Below are positions 1 to 10,875 of a stretch of 64,000 bases of DNA, piece by piece. Position 1 is the first letter of the stretch. Every line of letters begins with the position of its first letter. This DNA comes from Zoroaster sp. YZ-2022 (Eukaryota; Echinodermata; Asteroidea; Forcipulatida; Zoroasteridae): assembly GCA_029582265.1 (NCBI GenBank), contig CM055827.1, positions 4,449,423-4,513,422 of the forward strand, written 5' to 3'. The notes under the pieces are model-generated. The model searched no databases. It was not told the origin of the DNA and saw only the letters and a list, made by a program, of their open reading frames with translations. The translations under genes and the position numbers were made by a program.

Positions 1-2195
1 GAAAGGCAAAGGTGTATAAAAGGAAAGGGGGGAAACTAGATTTTGAAGGAGGTTCCCCCCTCACATGAGATTAAGATTTATGAAGTATTCTAACGCCATG
101 TAGAACCCGAATTAAGAAGGAAGTAGACGGAAGGAGATCCTATTTGATCGAGCTTCGATGCAAAACCCACTGCTAAGCACTTTTGAAGGGAGGGAGATTA
201 GCCTTTGAAGGCTATGATGGGGCCATGAAGAGATTTGGGATACAGTAGCTAAAGCAGATTGCATACCCTTTTGCTTGAGCACATGGATCAATAATTTGGA
301 CGGTTCATTATTAATACCCATATTGATGGCAGTTGAAAAGGGAGAAGAGATTATCTTTGAAGATAATTGAACTGACTTAAGGCAAGAGTGTAGTTTTACA
401 ATTACATAGAAGAGGCCTTAATGGTACTGGAAAACCAAAAGAAGCAAAGACTGCCACTAAGATTGGGCTATATTAATCTTGAACTGAGCGAAATGGTACA
501 AATGGTGCTGTTCTTAATATTCTGGCTGCTGAGCATTTTTCCCAATAGCATTTGTCAACAGCACAGCTTAACAGGTACTGTAGGCATAGGAATGGCGTAC
601 CAGATCACAATTATTTTGCCCCATTGGGGCTTGTCATGGTGATGTATCGCAACCCAGAATTGCCGCAATCCGATATGGCTGACGTAATCTTCTCTTTCTT
701 TTTTGTATTTCTTTGTTTAACCTTGGCAGTACAAGTTTGCCACCAAATGGACTTCATGACGGTTGCATTCATGCAGGATTATAAAAGAATATTTGCATTT
801 CAAGTGACGGTAGCCATTTTGAAATCCAAGATGGCCGTCATCATGCATTGCTGCTAACTGAACGATTTTCCCAGGGTTTATAGAACCCTTTGGCATTACA
901 ACTGAGAGTATTAACACCAAAATCGTCATATTCCACATTACATCCTAAGTTATGAAGAATATTGGTTCATCAAATGAGGCCATTTTAAACCGAATGATTG
1001 CCACATCTGCTGCTAAATGAATGAAAAGAAATTGTAGCAACCAAAATTCTTCCTGGGGCTAAGCAGTTTATCTACAGCAAAATATTTTTAGAAGTAGGCC
1101 GATACATAACCCTTTAGTCTATTTGTGATATTTACAAGTCGCTTAACTAAAGAATTACAGAACAGCAGCCATTTTGAAATTATTGTAGCAGCCATCTGTG
1201 TTTTTTTAAGTTAATGCAATTATGACAATTTCTCAACATTTGGAGCCGAGCAAGAGAGGACCTAAATTAACAGATTACCAGCTGTTTGTATGTATTTATT
1301 CTATTGCCATTTTCACTACAGGATTGGCATATTTGGATTATGTAAGCCATGTTTACCTGTTGAATTTATAGCAGCTTTGTGAGCCCATCACTTCTTCCTT
1401 TCCAAATTACAAGAATGTGTCTTCAAGTAACATCCAAACCTAACAACGAAACTGCTTTCCTGTCACATTTTTTTTTTTGTTGAAATAGGCCAATTCCTAT
1501 GGTAGAAATGGTGGCTATCTTGGATTTTGGCAGCACGTATCTTGGTTTTTGGACTGACAGTATATGAACAGCTTCGCGTGGTGGGTATTTTTATCCTGGA
1601 ATGCGCATTCACTAAAGGCTACGAGGCTACGGCCCTCTGTGCTAAAGTCCAAAGGATTTTCATTTGAATATAAATAAGACAATGCTTTGCAACAAATTTC
1701 TTGTAAGTAAATGTGCGAGAGACTAACTAATTTTGATATTCATAATAAATTGAAATGGGCACGACACTTCAGTGATTAAACAAATTAACCTCCAAATCGT
1801 ATTGAATGTTTAAAAAAACAGTATCATTTCTGGTTTAGTTAACCTAACTTTAAGCTAATTAAACAAAAAATATATATATCCTTAGTGAAAAATAAATGAT
1901 TGCCATTGCAATCATAGACACCCAAAATCAAAGCGGTGCCGATATATAAAGGGGCCATAAACATTATCAGGAAAAAAAAAAATTTGAACGTGATCGTTCA
2001 GAGGAGCGTTCGGTGGAGGTATAACAATAGCTACCTACATTTAAAGCTAATATACAACGTATGGCGCTTTCCGCTACCCGGGCATTTAAAACGATTAAAA
2101 ACGGACCTTGATCAAGTGAAGTTGATGATGATACTAAACCCTGAAAAATGATCCCAGTCTGACATGCACTTTTTTTTGATGTATTTTTCGTCATC
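1..2195. other. Intron 3 region of SLC22 copy A (duplicated block)
   Basis: No gene is supported here. From about position 515 the sequence follows 50,390-52,120 of the window, for example the shared stretches around 570-600, 650-680, 800-850 and 1,640-1,680. It carries many short insertions and deletions relative to that copy. Positions 1-500 have no clear partner in the window. The short open frames are scattered in all frames and are not conserved between the two copies, so they are noise. Confidence 0.6.
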
Positions 2196-2198
2196 ATT

Positions 2199-2374
2199 CT
2201 ACGAAATCGTCGGACCTGCGTACCCCCCTAGTCGGAACTGTTATTTCAGGCGTGTTCTTTTCTGTTGTGCTATATAGTATCCTTGCTCACGCTCTGGCTC
2301 ATCTTCTTCCGGAATGGCGTCAGCTTTCAGCTAATATCTCGGCGCTATATCGTTTCATTGTTCTTCATATTATG
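2199..2374 (+). pseudogene. SLC22 copy A, exon 4 (broken)
   Basis: Aligned by eye with 52,124-52,292. In copy B this exon encodes two hydrophobic transmembrane segments of the transporter core. Here several 1-6 base insertions interrupt every frame. The acceptor seen in copy B (TCATCAG) reads TCATCATT, and the donor GTAAGTG reads GAAAGTG. The segment is recognisable but non-coding as written. Confidence 0.65.
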
Positions 2375-3525
2375 AAAGTGAGTTCTCACCTTCAAACAAA
2401 AATTTAACAAATAAACAAATATGTGTGAAACTGTTGAATGATGTTGTTGTCACGATATTGAGAACAATGGAAGAGGAACTGGTAGTCTGATCCCATTCTA
2501 GCGTTTGCATGCACAAATCCCTCAAATGCGTGACCTATCCTTTTAATTTTCAAGCTCACATATGCAACGAATGTGTTTTAAGTTCATCTCTAGAAGCTGA
2601 AAAAGCGCATGAATTATATATATCTTTTAAACTACATTCATAAAACATTATTGCCGTTACACAGTACTGCTGTTTTATAATATAACGCACTTTAGCTTTT
2701 TCGTATAAGGCCTTCAACTCATAAAAGGCCTGCAGCGCTTGTGTTTTACACTGGCTTCGGCTTGACGGCAATACCGACGAAAACAAAGTGCGCCGTAAAT
2801 AATTCGCAATAAAGGTTGTTTACCTTGATGACAAGGAACTATGTAATAAAGGAATAACAGTTTGTCGAGTGGTCTTAATACCGCAGGGAATAACGACCGG
2901 TTTGGGGAGTGGTCACGGGTGATAAGCACGCAGTCGAGTCGTTTCGTTTTGAAAAAAAAAAAAATGTAATTTTGTTGAATAAAGCCAAATAGAAATATGC
3001 AAATTCACGTTTTGGGGACACACGAAACACTTCCAAAGTACGTGAGTCAGCCGCGTAATGCAAATCTTCGTCATGCGTCTCACAAAACAGCTGGCACATA
3101 CGCGCTGCTCAGATTTTGATAAGCCAGTATATCTATACCATCCGTTAATACACCCCCACGTAATTACGTTTTGTCCAGTCAGATTGTCTAAACTGTCTTG
3201 GGCATTTATGAATTGCTTATAACAAAAGTATGATTAGATAAAGAAAAAATAGATTGGGATAATTAGTCGTCGTTTTGTCTTGCTTGTACAAATACATATC
3301 TTCAAACCGAGGCTGGCAGGAAATAGGTCGGCCCTTTTATGTACTTGCGTACTGGGAAAACAACCAGGATGTTTTAATAGGCTTTAAGATCTGAAGAAGA
3401 ATTAAACAACTTAAAGTGGGTGTACATTACACACTCATTTAAGAAAGGATAATAAGCCTGTACAAAATAACAATAACATACAAAATTCTCTTAAATCAAT
3501 GCTTTCAATCGATATCTCCTTTCAG

Positions 3526-3662
3526 CTTTCTGCCAGAATCCTCGGTGGCTGATAGCCAAAAGTCAGTACGAGCAAGCAGAAAAGGTCATCAAGAAAATCA
3601 CAAGACGAACGGCACTCAGGTCCCGGAAAATATGTTCGACGAAGAGGACAATCTGGGAAAAG
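3526..3662 (+). pseudogene. SLC22 copy A, exon 5 (frameshifted)
   Basis: Matches copy B exon 5 at 53,548-53,689. In copy B this exon carries the family's conserved LPESPRWL motif at the start of the large cytoplasmic loop. In copy A a base is missing in the CCCCTCGG region, so the motif is split between frames, and further small indels follow. The acceptor (TTTCAG) is intact. Confidence 0.65.
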
Positions 3663-4259
3663 GTTTTATGATGAGCTATTTTCGTACAGCTATAGGGGAC
3701 AATATCGTTGTGATCATAGCAGATTTTCAACAGGGCATGTGTGAATCGGTATTCAAGTGTAAAGAGGAACACAGCGGCTGAAAATTACACACTCAGTTAT
3801 GCAGCAGCAACAACGGTAACATGACCTTATCATGTGCGGTGTTATTTTCAGCCACTGAGTTAAACTAAAGCTAGCGTACTCAGATTCGATGCCCTGTTGA
3901 TCTTGATGATGTTGTCTTTTTAAAAGTTCCACAACCATCAACAATGTCCAGCGCTTGTCCAGTACTTGTCACAAAACGTAATGTTGCAGAGTTCGGTTTC
4001 TCAGTAATAGGTCTAAAGTACATCAGACTACTTGTCCCCTTGCTGGAGTGTAAATTTGTTACAAAAAAGGAATTGTTATGTTGAATGTACGGCATTTCTG
4101 GGGAAAAAACAGTTGTACACCTAATGCAGTGAATCTTTCACAGGTTAGTGTTATGATAATTTCCTTGAAAATGAGAGGGTGCCAGTGAAATTTCCAGATA
4201 CCAGTGTTTCAGTTGTACTTTCCCTTTATCTATTAGCTTGCTTGTTTTTCTTTGGGCAG

Positions 4260-4351
4260 ACTTTGAATGTTATAACCCGTCAACCAACACAGATCGACCT
4301 CTTCAGGACTCCCAACATGCGAAAGAAGTCACTCAATATATTCTATAACTG
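4260..4351 (+). CDS. SLC22 copy A, exon 6
   Basis: A 92-base exon with acceptor GGGCAG and donor GTAAGG, the same length as copy B exon 6 (54,307-54,398). It encodes the end of the cytoplasmic loop with the typical LFRTPNMRKKSLNIFYNW motif that leads into transmembrane segment 7 of SLC22 proteins. It differs from copy B by about one synonymous-looking change, so the two copies are young or recently homogenised here. Confidence 0.75.
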
Positions 4352-4884
4352 GTAAGGTGGTATAAATGCATTTAGTAAAAGGATGCCTATTTAGAGCCTT
4401 TGTCATTATTGAATTACAAAAGTACCATCTATAAGCCAACTTTCTATGATGTGATTTCAGTGGTAAAGGGAACAATCTCCTGAAGACGATCGGAGCATTC
4501 TGATCGAAACGTCGAATTATAACCAACTGGTTCTTTTCAGAACTATTTACTACTAAAAATGAATTTCTACATGGTGTCACCGCAAACAGTCTTTACTTAT
4601 CTAAAGAGAACAATCATTCTGAGAAGTTATTTTATCTGAAGTGCTTTAATTTATGTTTCAAGAAAATTTTTATTTTATATTTATTATGAATTTTAAAATA
4701 TTAAATTTGTTATGAATTTTTATTGAGCCTATTTTTTCCACAATAAAAAACCCAAATAAATGATTACGAACAGTATAGAATATAATGCTACTGAGGTTTT
4801 CGTTCATATTTTTTATTGAATCTAAAATGTGTGTGGAGTTCATAACAATTGATAACAAAAAGTTGGGGTATATATACCAACACC

Positions 4885-4959
4885 CCTCCACCCCTCCACC
4901 CCTCCACCCCTCCACCCCTCCACCCCTCCACCCCTCCACCCCTCCACCCCTCCACCCCT
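4885..4959. repeat. Minisatellite, 9-bp unit CACCCCTCC
   Basis: About nine head-to-tail copies of a 9-base C-rich unit directly before exon 7 of copy A. The same site in copy B (about 54,944-54,962) has only two units, so the array has expanded or contracted after the duplication. An open frame across it exists only because the unit is a multiple of three. Confidence 0.9.
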
Positions 4960-5002
4960 GCCAACGACCACTTACCAAACTCTTTAGTCTTTTTTCGTTT
5001 AG

Positions 5003-5212
5003 GTTTGTGAATAGTTTGGTTTACTATGGTCTGTCTCTGAGCACCTCGGATCTGGGAGTTGATGCCTACATTGCTGCCTTTGTATCCGGAGTTGTGCTGA
5101 GTTACCAGCCTACCTGTCTAGCTGGTTTGCCATTCAAAGATGGGGCCGTCGTCTTCCCTGTGTCTGTATTTGGTCATTGGGGGCGTGGCCTGTCTGATTA
5201 CAATTTTCATTC
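5003..5212 (+). pseudogene. SLC22 copy A, exon 7 (frameshifted)
   Basis: Corresponds to copy B exon 7 (55,007-55,215), which encodes transmembrane segments 7-8 with the conserved start [12 protein letters not shown]. Copy A gains two bases near 5,093-5,103 and loses one C near 5,157, giving a net frame change inside the exon. Both splice sites (TTTAG and GTAAGT) are intact. Confidence 0.75.
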
Positions 5213-5503
5213 GTAAGTTTGTCATTCGTAACAACATTGTTACTTAGAAGAGCTATATTATAACATGCATTATGCGATTTTAGTTTGTTTATAATTCATA
5301 ATACAAGAACATGTTCAGTGTTCAAAATAACCACAGCTGTGTCTGTCAATTAAAAATGGTTTATTTACTTAAACAACATAAACATTTGTATAATAATAGG
5401 TTTCCAATATCTATATAATCGAAGGGCCTATCTGTTAAAATATTTCTGTAATTTATGTCAAGATATCTTATTCTGTTGTTTTGATATTATTGTTATATTG
5501 AAG

Positions 5504-5612
5504 GATCTGGTCCAGCGAGGGCGACTGTGGCTATGGTTGGTAAATTCGCTATATCCGGTTCCTTCAATGTCATATATATCTATTCTGTTGAGTTGTACCC
5601 AACGCCTGTCAG
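5504..5612 (+). CDS. SLC22 copy A, exon 8
   Basis: A 109-base exon, same size and phase as copy B exon 8, with acceptor TTGAAG and donor GTAAAG. It encodes the conserved segment around [20 protein letters not shown], the family's ELYPT motif region between transmembrane helices 10 and 11. It is intact. Confidence 0.75.
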
Positions 5613-7290
5613 GTAAAGTATCTACATTCTAAATCCTAATGGTTCCTGCATGCGTAATTCTGTGAAGGTTCTCTATTGGTTATTACAGGACAGGTGTCAA
5701 CCATCCTGAACATTATTCCACACCGGAAACATTTTAGTATATAGATTACTAATAAAGAAGTCAGCATATTTTAATTACGAAATGATCAATATTTGTTGAC
5801 GCATACGAGGAATTAGCCGCTAATTATCGTCAGAAATTATTGCACTGCATATCCAAGTATCTCACAATGTTGTCTCATGGTATATTTATAGGCCTATACT
5901 TATATACGCACTGTAGATAAATAATAAAAATATTCGGCATTTATGAAATTAAATATTTCTTGAGGCATATGAGTAATTATCTGCTAATTTTATCATCAGA
6001 AATTATTGCATTGCTTCTCGGAGTATCTCGTAATGGTGTATCATTCCATTGTAGTAATGCGATCGGAATCGCTTACGCAGCGGCCGCATTAAAAATTGTT
6101 TGCAAATCATGTACCAAAGATTCAGCGTACATCATCGTGGGATTAAAACGTGTACATTAAGAACACACTTTCGTAAATATTGTCCTCTATTACAGTGTAT
6201 GTGATAACTTGCATAATGCATCGTGGAGAAAAACGGTGGACTACATTTGAATGACATGTATTATAGCAACTCTTATACAGACAGCATATCGCCATGCAGG
6301 CATACCGGTATTAAGGCGTGGAGGGCCCGCCAGTCCCACGGTGAAAAACAGCTCATTCCGCCACGCTAGAAATTGTCCCGCCACTCTTGAAATTTTCCCA
6401 CCTGCTTAAAAATTCCACGCCACCCTAAATCAGTGTAGAATTCCAAACGAATTTTATCCTTTTTTAGCTTGATTAATTTGTGTATCGCTCCCTTTAAACA
6501 CAATCATCTTTACCAAAAACAAAACATTTTCACCGCACAATAATTACGGTACTGTTGTACACTCACGGTAACCCATTAATAAAACATCTCTTCAGAAAGA
6601 ATAGGACATTAATTGTGTAACACCATCTGGTCCTGTTTATGGTAATATTAAGGTAATATGTTAATTACCTCTTTAGAAAGAATATGATACTTTGTGTCCT
6701 TGGTGTAACATTTAAATTTGTGAATTGCCTGATATAAAATATAAATAATAAAGGCACTTACAACTGTTATGATTATTTTTGAGTGATCATTCACACTAAC
6801 ACCATGTGACATGTAGGTTATTATATATAAAATGAAATAATATAATAGTGATATAATGGCGATCAGACCCAAGGATCTTTAAAACTTGACAATATCAAAA
6901 TTAATCATAATCACCATTCTGTAATAGTTCCATTCAAACGATGGATGAATATTGTTAAGGGGATGGATGGCTTCTGGGTCTAATTGCTGGAACCCCCCCA
7001 CTCCTAAATTAATAAATTGCAGTTGTGATGGTTTCCCCCACCCTTAAAAACAATCATGGTGAGAGCGCTGCGTAGATGTAATTAATGTGATGATTTCCAA
7101 ACATGTTGTATTAATCAAAATAAAGCACAAGGAGTTGTTCAATGGTATGACTCAAATAATGTTGATTTTGGAAAAAATATCTTTGGTTTAGTAAAAGTAG
7201 CCCAGATGTCGAGTATTTTTTCACTTAAATTTGATCCTTTGAACATAATTAAGTAAAAGGTTTTCTTTTTTTAAAGGTTTTTTTTTAAGT
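5613..7290. other. Intron 8 of SLC22 copy A, left part
   Basis: No gene seen. The sequence parallels copy B 55,587-58,830 closely, but lacks the SINE (B 55,850-56,236) and the hAT-like insertion (B 56,586-57,819). It therefore shows both empty sites: near 5,905-5,915 for the SINE and ATGCAGGC at 6,293-6,300 for the hAT-like element. Confidence 0.7.
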
Positions 7291-7317
7291 GACTTGTGAC
7301 TCGAACTCGGACTCGAC

Positions 7318-7505
7318 CTTCATGACTCGTGACTCGAGCTTCGTGACTCGAGCTTCATGACTCGTGATTCGAGCTTCATGACTCGTGACTCGAGCTTCGT
7401 GACTCGTGACTCGAGCTTCATGACTCGTGACTCGAGCTTCATGACTCGTGACTCGAGCTTCATGACTCGTGACTCGGACTCGAATTCGACCTATATGACT
7501 CCGAC
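7318..7505. repeat. Minisatellite, 21-bp unit (CGTGACTCGAGCTTCATGACT type)
   Basis: About seven copies of a 21-base unit with small variations and shortened units. Because 21 is a multiple of three, open frames with heptapeptide repeats appear on both strands; these are not genes. The paralogous array at 58,860-59,100 has about ten units, so the number differs between the duplicated blocks. Confidence 0.85.
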
Positions 7506-8129
7506 TCGAAACTGGGGACTCGACGTTTGAGGACTCGAATACAAGCCTGTCTAAATCTGAATAAATCTCGCTTGCGTGGTGTAACGCCTCTCTCTGTGCC
7601 CGTTTCATGTTTTAATAATAATTATTTGACATAATTTTTACTTTTTAAAAGGGCGTGATATAAGTTGTTTTGTGACATCAAATGAATTAACAAACATTCT
7701 AGTGTGTGCATTTCCTGGAGCTACTTTCTTTCATTCATTTTTTCATTCAGCCGCCCCTCCTTGACAAATTACGCGCCTGATACTCGTTTGTTTTACAGAA
7801 GGCATAAATGGACATACAGTCTTTAATAAATTAAATATTGAAATATTTTCAATAACTATAAATTTAAATGTATGCTTTGATGTATGCAATCGTTTGACAG
7901 TTATGATAAATCCAAATAATATTCATTAACTAGAAAGCAATATGCAAAACCTTAAGTTTCGAACCAGGCAGGTTCCTTCTCAAAGGCAAAATGGACGAAA
8001 ACAATTTGCACAACTGTGTATCCATGTTGCCGTCACTTTGCTATCTTTTGGTTGTGCAGTGTTGCGATACCCATGGGCACTTTTTGGTCCATGTGCTAAA
8101 TGATATCACGGCAGTATCAGCAACATTTT

Positions 8130-8228
8130 GCTTATTGCTTTGCTTATCGCTTTGCTTATCGCTTTGCTTATTGCTTTGCTTATTGCTTTGCTTATCTTTG
8201 CTTATTGCTTTGCTTATCTTTGCTTATA
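8130..8228. repeat. Short tandem repeat, 12-bp unit GCTTTGCTTATC/T
   Basis: Seven to eight units of a 12-base repeat, some shortened to 9-10 bases. The counterpart in copy B is at about 59,768-59,860 with a slightly different unit order. The Leu/Ala-rich open frame crossing it is a by-product of the unit length. Confidence 0.85.
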
Positions 8229-8832
8229 AAATAAACGTTTATTGAATGTCTCGTCCTAGATTGAGACAAGACAGTTGGAGTTGATACCGATACTAAGACC
8301 TACAGTGGTGTGCTGTCGAGACTGATGTCGAGACCTGTCTCGACACCGATCTCGACTGCTTATGCCAACATGAAGCGAGTTTTTTTAAATATTATTATTA
8401 TTACCATCAATTATAGCCTGATGTGTGTATATATAGGATTGGTTATTCAAAAATAACCAATGTCAAACCATCTTAGTGTAAAGCTGACGGTGGTATTGAT
8501 CTTTGAAATTGAAATTTCCGGATTTTCATTGGAACATTGATAATTTCCTTTCAGAACGGATAACAAATACTTTGATATGATATCAATGATTTAAACATAT
8601 GCCTAGTTGTCAGAACCTTGTTTGAAAGTTAAACAAAATGCCAACGTTAATTTATGACGGGACCCACTATCAATTTATTCGATACATTTAAACTGTAAAA
8701 CCATGCTTTTCACGATTATTTTGAGAAATGTTTAACATTTTAAAAATGTTATTGGCCTTACGTTTCAAACCTAGCAGGTTGTTTCTCAAAGGCAGAATGG
8801 TTACACCTGACTAACTTCTGCCTACAGAAGGG

Positions 8833-9503
8833 CTTAAAGGGGGACTGACATCCTTCATTGTGTGTGTACTTAAGGCGTTTTGTAATAAAATATTGTTTTT
8901 GAGACCCACCTGTGTCTATTTAATAATTGATTTATGAGTACAAGTATTTTAAAACAATGTTTGAAGTGTTTGGTGGAAGCTTCATTTGCATAAGATATGT
9001 GACGTAAGGTCGGGAAGATCCGATGTGTACATGATGTACATACAAACGTTTCACACACGTAGCGTCGATTTCATTTCTTCCGTGATTTTTGTTTCCGGAA
9101 CTAATAAAATGCCGGGAAGATGTGTTTCTGCAGGATGCAGCAACACCACCAAAGACGGTGTTAGCCTTCATCTGTTCCCAAGTGACCCAAAAATCGCCGT
9201 ATTTGGACGAGCAAAGTTCGACTGACAAGAGTAAAGTGGTCAGGTCCATCGGCTCACATAGTTTTGTGCAGCGATCATTTTGAGCCGAGTTTTGAGCCGA
9301 ATTTCTCTTCCCGACATGACGTCACGAACAGCTCCTCCGTGCAGGGCGTAAAAGTGGGGGGCATTTTTACAATGGTAAAATAACACTCTCAAAAACAATA
9401 AAAACACAAAACAAAAATTTTATTGATCTTTTACTGATATAAAAGAATAAAACGATCACATATTTAACTGTTTGATTTAAATCCATGTCAGTCCCCCTTT
9501 AAG
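8833..9503. mobile_element. Inverted-repeat element with THAP fragment, copy A only
   Basis: A 19-base perfect terminal inverted repeat (CTTAAAGGGGGACTGACAT) occupies 8,833-8,851 and, in reverse complement, 9,485-9,503. TTAA lies at the same distance from both ends, so a TTAA target duplication is possible, with the element then starting AGGGGGAC. The whole block is absent at the matching place in copy B (after about 60,482), which identifies it as an insertion. It is about 670 bp, too short for a transposase, and carries only a THAP-domain fragment. The superfamily is not certain. Confidence 0.7.
9109..9310 (+). pseudogene. THAP-type zinc-finger fragment
   Basis: The start MPGRCVSAGCSN shows the Cys-x4-Cys that opens a THAP (C2CH) DNA-binding domain. 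After a frameshift near 9,200-9,235 another frame continues with KWSGPSAHIVLCSDHFEPS, which supplies the later Cys-x2-His pair and the usual F after it. The domain is therefore nearly complete but broken in frame, and nothing resembling the rest of a P-element-like or other THAP protein follows. It lies inside the inverted-repeat element and presumably descends from a longer autonomous parent. Confidence 0.65.
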
Positions 9504-9806
9504 TATGTACACGTTGCTTGTATTTTATCCCATTTTTGCCTTTGAGAAACAACCTCTAGGTTCGAAACGTAAGGCCAATAACCATTATTTTGCATTTATA
9601 CTACAGGTCCTTTAGGTAAGTAAGCAGTTTGCAACAGCTAATTCTATAGCATATTTATTTTAAAAATGTGTTTTACCTTCCTCGGACGAAATAGCAATGT
9701 TACGATGAAAAATGAATTTCCGGAAAATTTAATTAAAGTTGCGAAAACCTCGGGCGATACATCTGTAAAGATTGAATTGTTATGATTTTTCTATGACCAT
9801 CCGCAG

Positions 9807-10015
9807 GAGTATGGGGATGGGTCTATCGTCCATGTTTGCCCGTATCAGCGGGATCATCGCACCGGTCATTCTCATCCTCGGCAAATACTGGGAGCCCATT
9901 CCATTGATTGTCTTCGGCGGATCTTCTCTCCTAGCGGGTGTCCTCGCGCTCCTGCTTCCCGAGACGCTGGGCCACAATTTGCCGGAAACCATGCAGGAAG
10001 GCGAAGAATACGGAA
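9807..10015 (+). CDS. SLC22 copy A, exon 9
   Basis: A 209-base exon with acceptor CCGCAG and donor GTGAGT. It encodes the last two transmembrane helices of the transporter, beginning RSMGMGLSSMFARISGIIAP, and the family's conserved LLPETLGHNLPET motif that ends the membrane core. It is almost identical to copy B exon 9 (60,800-61,008). Confidence 0.8.
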
Positions 10016-10738
10016 GTGAGTTTGCATTACAATTCATCATTTATTGTCCTTAACCAGAAAATAAAAAAGATTGAAAACAAATATGCCCTTACATTTGTTG
10101 AGCCATTGTGGCTGGATAGATCCATCACCCAATAAAGAGGTGGTCTCAGGGGGTATAGATCCAGAGGGGATCCAGACGTCCCGACCTTTTCCTTTTGGCT
10201 GTCATTGTGTTATTTTTGTTATGTTTTATTTATTTTTTAAGCTTCTAGAGTTTAAGCAGCTGCAACCTCCTCCCATCCAATAGAATAAATAATAGTTATG
10301 ATTTGGAGTAGTCAACATCGATCACAAGTTGGGCCTAAAGTTTTTTCTTGCAGCTTCGACTGATTTACACCTATATAAAATAATTGTTACATTATGACAT
10401 CATTACATAAATTTGACAATTGACATATATATGGTATGTCTGCTATTACAGAAGTCTGAAAATTATGTTCAGGCTTTAAGAAGAGCTGAGACTATTTTTT
10501 TCCAAAATTGATTCACTGTTAATTTAAACTACTTTTGGATGTTGTGCGGATCCCAAAGTACAACATGACACATTGGTACACAGAGGATTAAATACAAGGC
10601 CACCGGATGTGATGGTCAGGGTAGTCATTGAAACCGGAATTGTCTAATCATTCCCCCTTTCCCCAACTTTGACAGCAAATGCCACTGAGTTATGGAAACA
10701 AAAATAAATATACTGCTTTTGACATGCTTTGTTTACAG

Positions 10739-10875
10739 AGGGCCAAGGTTTTGGCCTGAAAACGTTGTTCAAGAAACCATCCGTACCAGAAACTATCGAA
10801 AACGTCACGGACAAAGACTACAAACGAATCTCAGCCGAAGAACACAATGGTGTCGAGGAGCCTGCTGCTGTGTGA
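10739..10875 (+). CDS. SLC22 copy A, exon 10 (C-terminus and stop)
   Basis: Starts after TTTACAG in the phase required by exon 9 and encodes a 45-residue hydrophilic cytoplasmic tail ending EEPAAV and TGA. The intron before it is 723 bp. The duplicated block stops matching copy B at about 10,275, inside this intron, so this exon has no visible partner in copy B. Confidence 0.7.

Larger units (their letters stand above)
2196..10875 (+). pseudogene. SLC22-type transporter, copy A, 3' part (exons 4-10), damaged
   Basis: This is the right-hand part of a tandem SLC22-type (major facilitator superfamily, organic cation/anion/carnitine transporter) gene whose first exons would lie left of the window. 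Seven exons can be placed by comparison with copy B: about 2,199-2,374, 3,526-3,662, 4,260-4,351, 5,003-5,212, 5,504-5,612, 9,807-10,015 and 10,739-10,875. The last ends in TGA. Exons 6, 8, 9 and 10 are intact with consensus splice sites. Exon 4 has lost its acceptor AG and its donor GT has become GA, exon 5 has small indels, and exon 7 has a +2 and a -1 change that shift the frame. As written it cannot encode a full transporter. Whether the damage is real decay or local sequence error is open, because it is concentrated in the left third. Confidence 0.75.

Noticed and set aside
4785..5216. 143-codon frame across the CACCCCTCC repeat and exon 7 of copy A
   Set aside because: It joins intron, repeat and a frameshifted exon without splice logic; the Pro-rich part is a repeat translation.
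7285..7608. Open frame with heptapeptide repeats RVTSHEA (also 58,834-59,220)
   Set aside because: The 21-bp repeat is open in several frames on both strands. The non-repeat ends lack motifs and there is no sign of selection on one frame.
9780..10040. Antisense open frame opposite exon 9 (also 60,773-61,033)
   Set aside because: A shadow of a real, conserved SLC22 exon with correct splice borders on the + strand.
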